Source of the DNA: Mangrovibacterium diazotrophicum
GTDB lineage: Bacteria > Bacteroidota > Bacteroidia > Bacteroidales > Prolixibacteraceae
Assembly (NCBI RefSeq): GCF_003610535.1
Contig: NZ_RAPN01000002.1
Coordinates: 62,001 to 126,000, forward strand
DNA: 64,000 nt
Reading direction: 5' to 3'
Shown here: positions 63,322 to 64,000 of the stretch, one piece after another
Layout of the letters: each line of letters opens with the position of its first letter
Position numbering within the stretch: the stretch's first letter is position 1
Position numbers and translations under genes: made by a program
The notes under the pieces: model-generated
Database searches by the model: none
The model's input: the letters and a program-made list of their open reading frames with translations, nothing else
What the model was told of the DNA's origin: nothing

Positions 63322-64000
63322 TCAGCTTGCGGAAACAAGCTTGAAGTCCTCGATATTCACGTTGGTCAGGTATTCCAACTGAACAACAAGCAGACGGGAA
63401 CTCTTACCACTTTTAAAATTTTTCACTTCTATTTCGCGCGGATACATTTTCGCTTCCGCTCCACGTACACTTATGTAGTCTGAAAGGTCCGTCTGTGTTG
63501 TCAGGTTACCTTTCGAATCGAATGTTTCGATGCGCAGCAGTTCTTCTTTATCAACCGACACAAATGCCATGTCGTACTCATCTTCATCGTCTTTATGCAT
63601 TTTGATGACGTGGCATTGCACACCGTTTATTTCTTGCTTGCCCACAATATCCATGTTTGTTCCGGCACTGATGACCGAGCTAAACTGATTGATTGGGATT
63701 TCGCTGCCCAGCATTTTCAAGTTTCGCTGACTTGCGCGAATTTTTTGAATTTTCCCGGTAGCCGGCATGTAAATCTCAATAATTCCCCGTTGATCTTTCG
63801 AATCTGTGGTGAGGATTTTTGTACCGTTAATATTTTCAGGAGCTGTCACCTCAACCATCACTTTCTTCTCGTCACCAAACTGAGCGAACGAAACTTTCAT
63901 CGATTTTGTCTTCTCATTACCCTTGGCATCGAAAGTTTGCAGATCGAGCACCAGGTGAACATTTTTGAGCGACAGTTTTTCCTTTGAGCTTTCGTATATT
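63322..64000 (-). CDS. LolA-like outer-membrane lipoprotein-sorting protein, partial
   Basis: The frame is open to the right edge; about 225 C-terminal residues are seen and the signal peptide lies outside. The half-barrel LolA/LolB-like fold is indicated by alternating strands: 'LVLDLQTFDAKGNEKTKS', 'KKVMVEVTAPENINGTKILT', 'IIEIYMPATGKIQKIRAS' and 'REIEVKNFKSGKSSRLLVVQ'. It matches the COG2834 type that often travels with RND-family exporters rather than classical LolA. Such proteins carry lipids or lipoproteins across the periplasm. It precedes the permease by 38 bp. Confidence 0.8.
   Translation of the reverse strand, partial: IYESSKEKLSLKNVHLVLDLQTFDAKGNEKTKSMKVSFAQFGDEKKVMVEVTAPENINGTKILTTDSKDQRGIIEIYMPATGKIQKIRASQRNLKMLGSEIPINQFSSVISAGTNMDIVGKQEINGVQCHVIKMHKDDEDEYDMAFVSVDKEELLRIETFDSKGNLTTQTDLSDYISVRGAEAKMYPREIEVKNFKSGKSSRLLVVQLEYLTNVNIEDFKLVSAS

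Noticed and set aside
1-64000. CRISPR array, prophage, insertion sequence or rRNA operon
   Set aside because: No regularly spaced direct repeats, phage or transposase genes, or rRNA segments were seen anywhere in the window.

Overview
The window looks like chromosomal DNA from a member of the Bacteroidota, probably a marine or sediment type of the order Marinilabiliales (Prolixibacteraceae-like). The evidence is the SusC/SusD pair with IPT/TIG surface glycan-binding lipoproteins, ECF sigma/FecR/STN-receptor signalling sets, families largely confined to this phylum (DUF4301, DUF5606, DUF5686, PUR-type DUF3276), promoter boxes of the TAnnTTTG type, and lipoproteins with acidic residues after the lipidated Cys. 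The genus is inferred by eye. Genes are dense, no phage or insertion sequence is visible, and base composition looks even.

Layout. 0-3 kb: the end of a FecR anti-sigma factor translationally coupled to an STN-type TonB-dependent receptor, then RNase P RNA on the minus strand, tail to tail with the receptor. 3.4-8.3 kb: a radical SAM protein, a DUF4301 protein, and a TPR protein coupled to a phosphosulfolactate synthase homologue. 8.5-15.3 kb: a small membrane protein followed by a compact heme operon hemA-C-D-B-L-E, which runs from glutamyl-tRNA to coproporphyrinogen III. 15.5-25.9 kb: housekeeping genes, mostly minus strand (DUF4332, YpfJ-like and M48 metalloproteases, PUR protein, folD, ffh, argS, an OmpA-family protein, a DnaQ-type exonuclease, DUF5606). 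26-32 kb: a BtuB-like TonB receptor, an ECF sigma factor, a DJ-1 protein, a tiny acidic lipoprotein and a TPR sensor kinase. 32-38 kb: purL, a YkgJ-type Cys-cluster protein, an exported DsrE-like protein and tpiA. 38-38.8 kb: a gene-free island of palindromic repeats.

38.8-54.8 kb holds a polysaccharide utilization locus on the minus strand: ECF sigma, FecR, SusC with STN domain, SusD, two surface glycan-binding proteins and a GH26 lipoprotein (probable beta-mannanase). A GH3 beta-glycosidase lies beyond a tRNA-Thr(CGT) and an unknown gene. The likely logic is surface cleavage and capture of a mannan-like glycan, SusCD import, periplasmic trimming by GH3, and feedback through the STN domain, FecR and sigma.

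54.9-64 kb is one tightly packed minus-strand operon, entering from beyond the right edge. It encodes a LolA-like protein, a TauE/SafE permease, a CdsA-like cytidylyltransferase, a CTP-dependent lipid-kinase-like protein, an extended SDR, a CDP-alcohol phosphatidyltransferase, a DUF5686 outer-membrane protein, a classical SDR and a double-VOC protein. It reads like a pathway for an envelope lipid. This is my best candidate for an undescribed system, but that is inference from families and order. Start codons were moved inward in many genes where a signal peptide, motif, promoter or terminator made the longest reading frame implausible.
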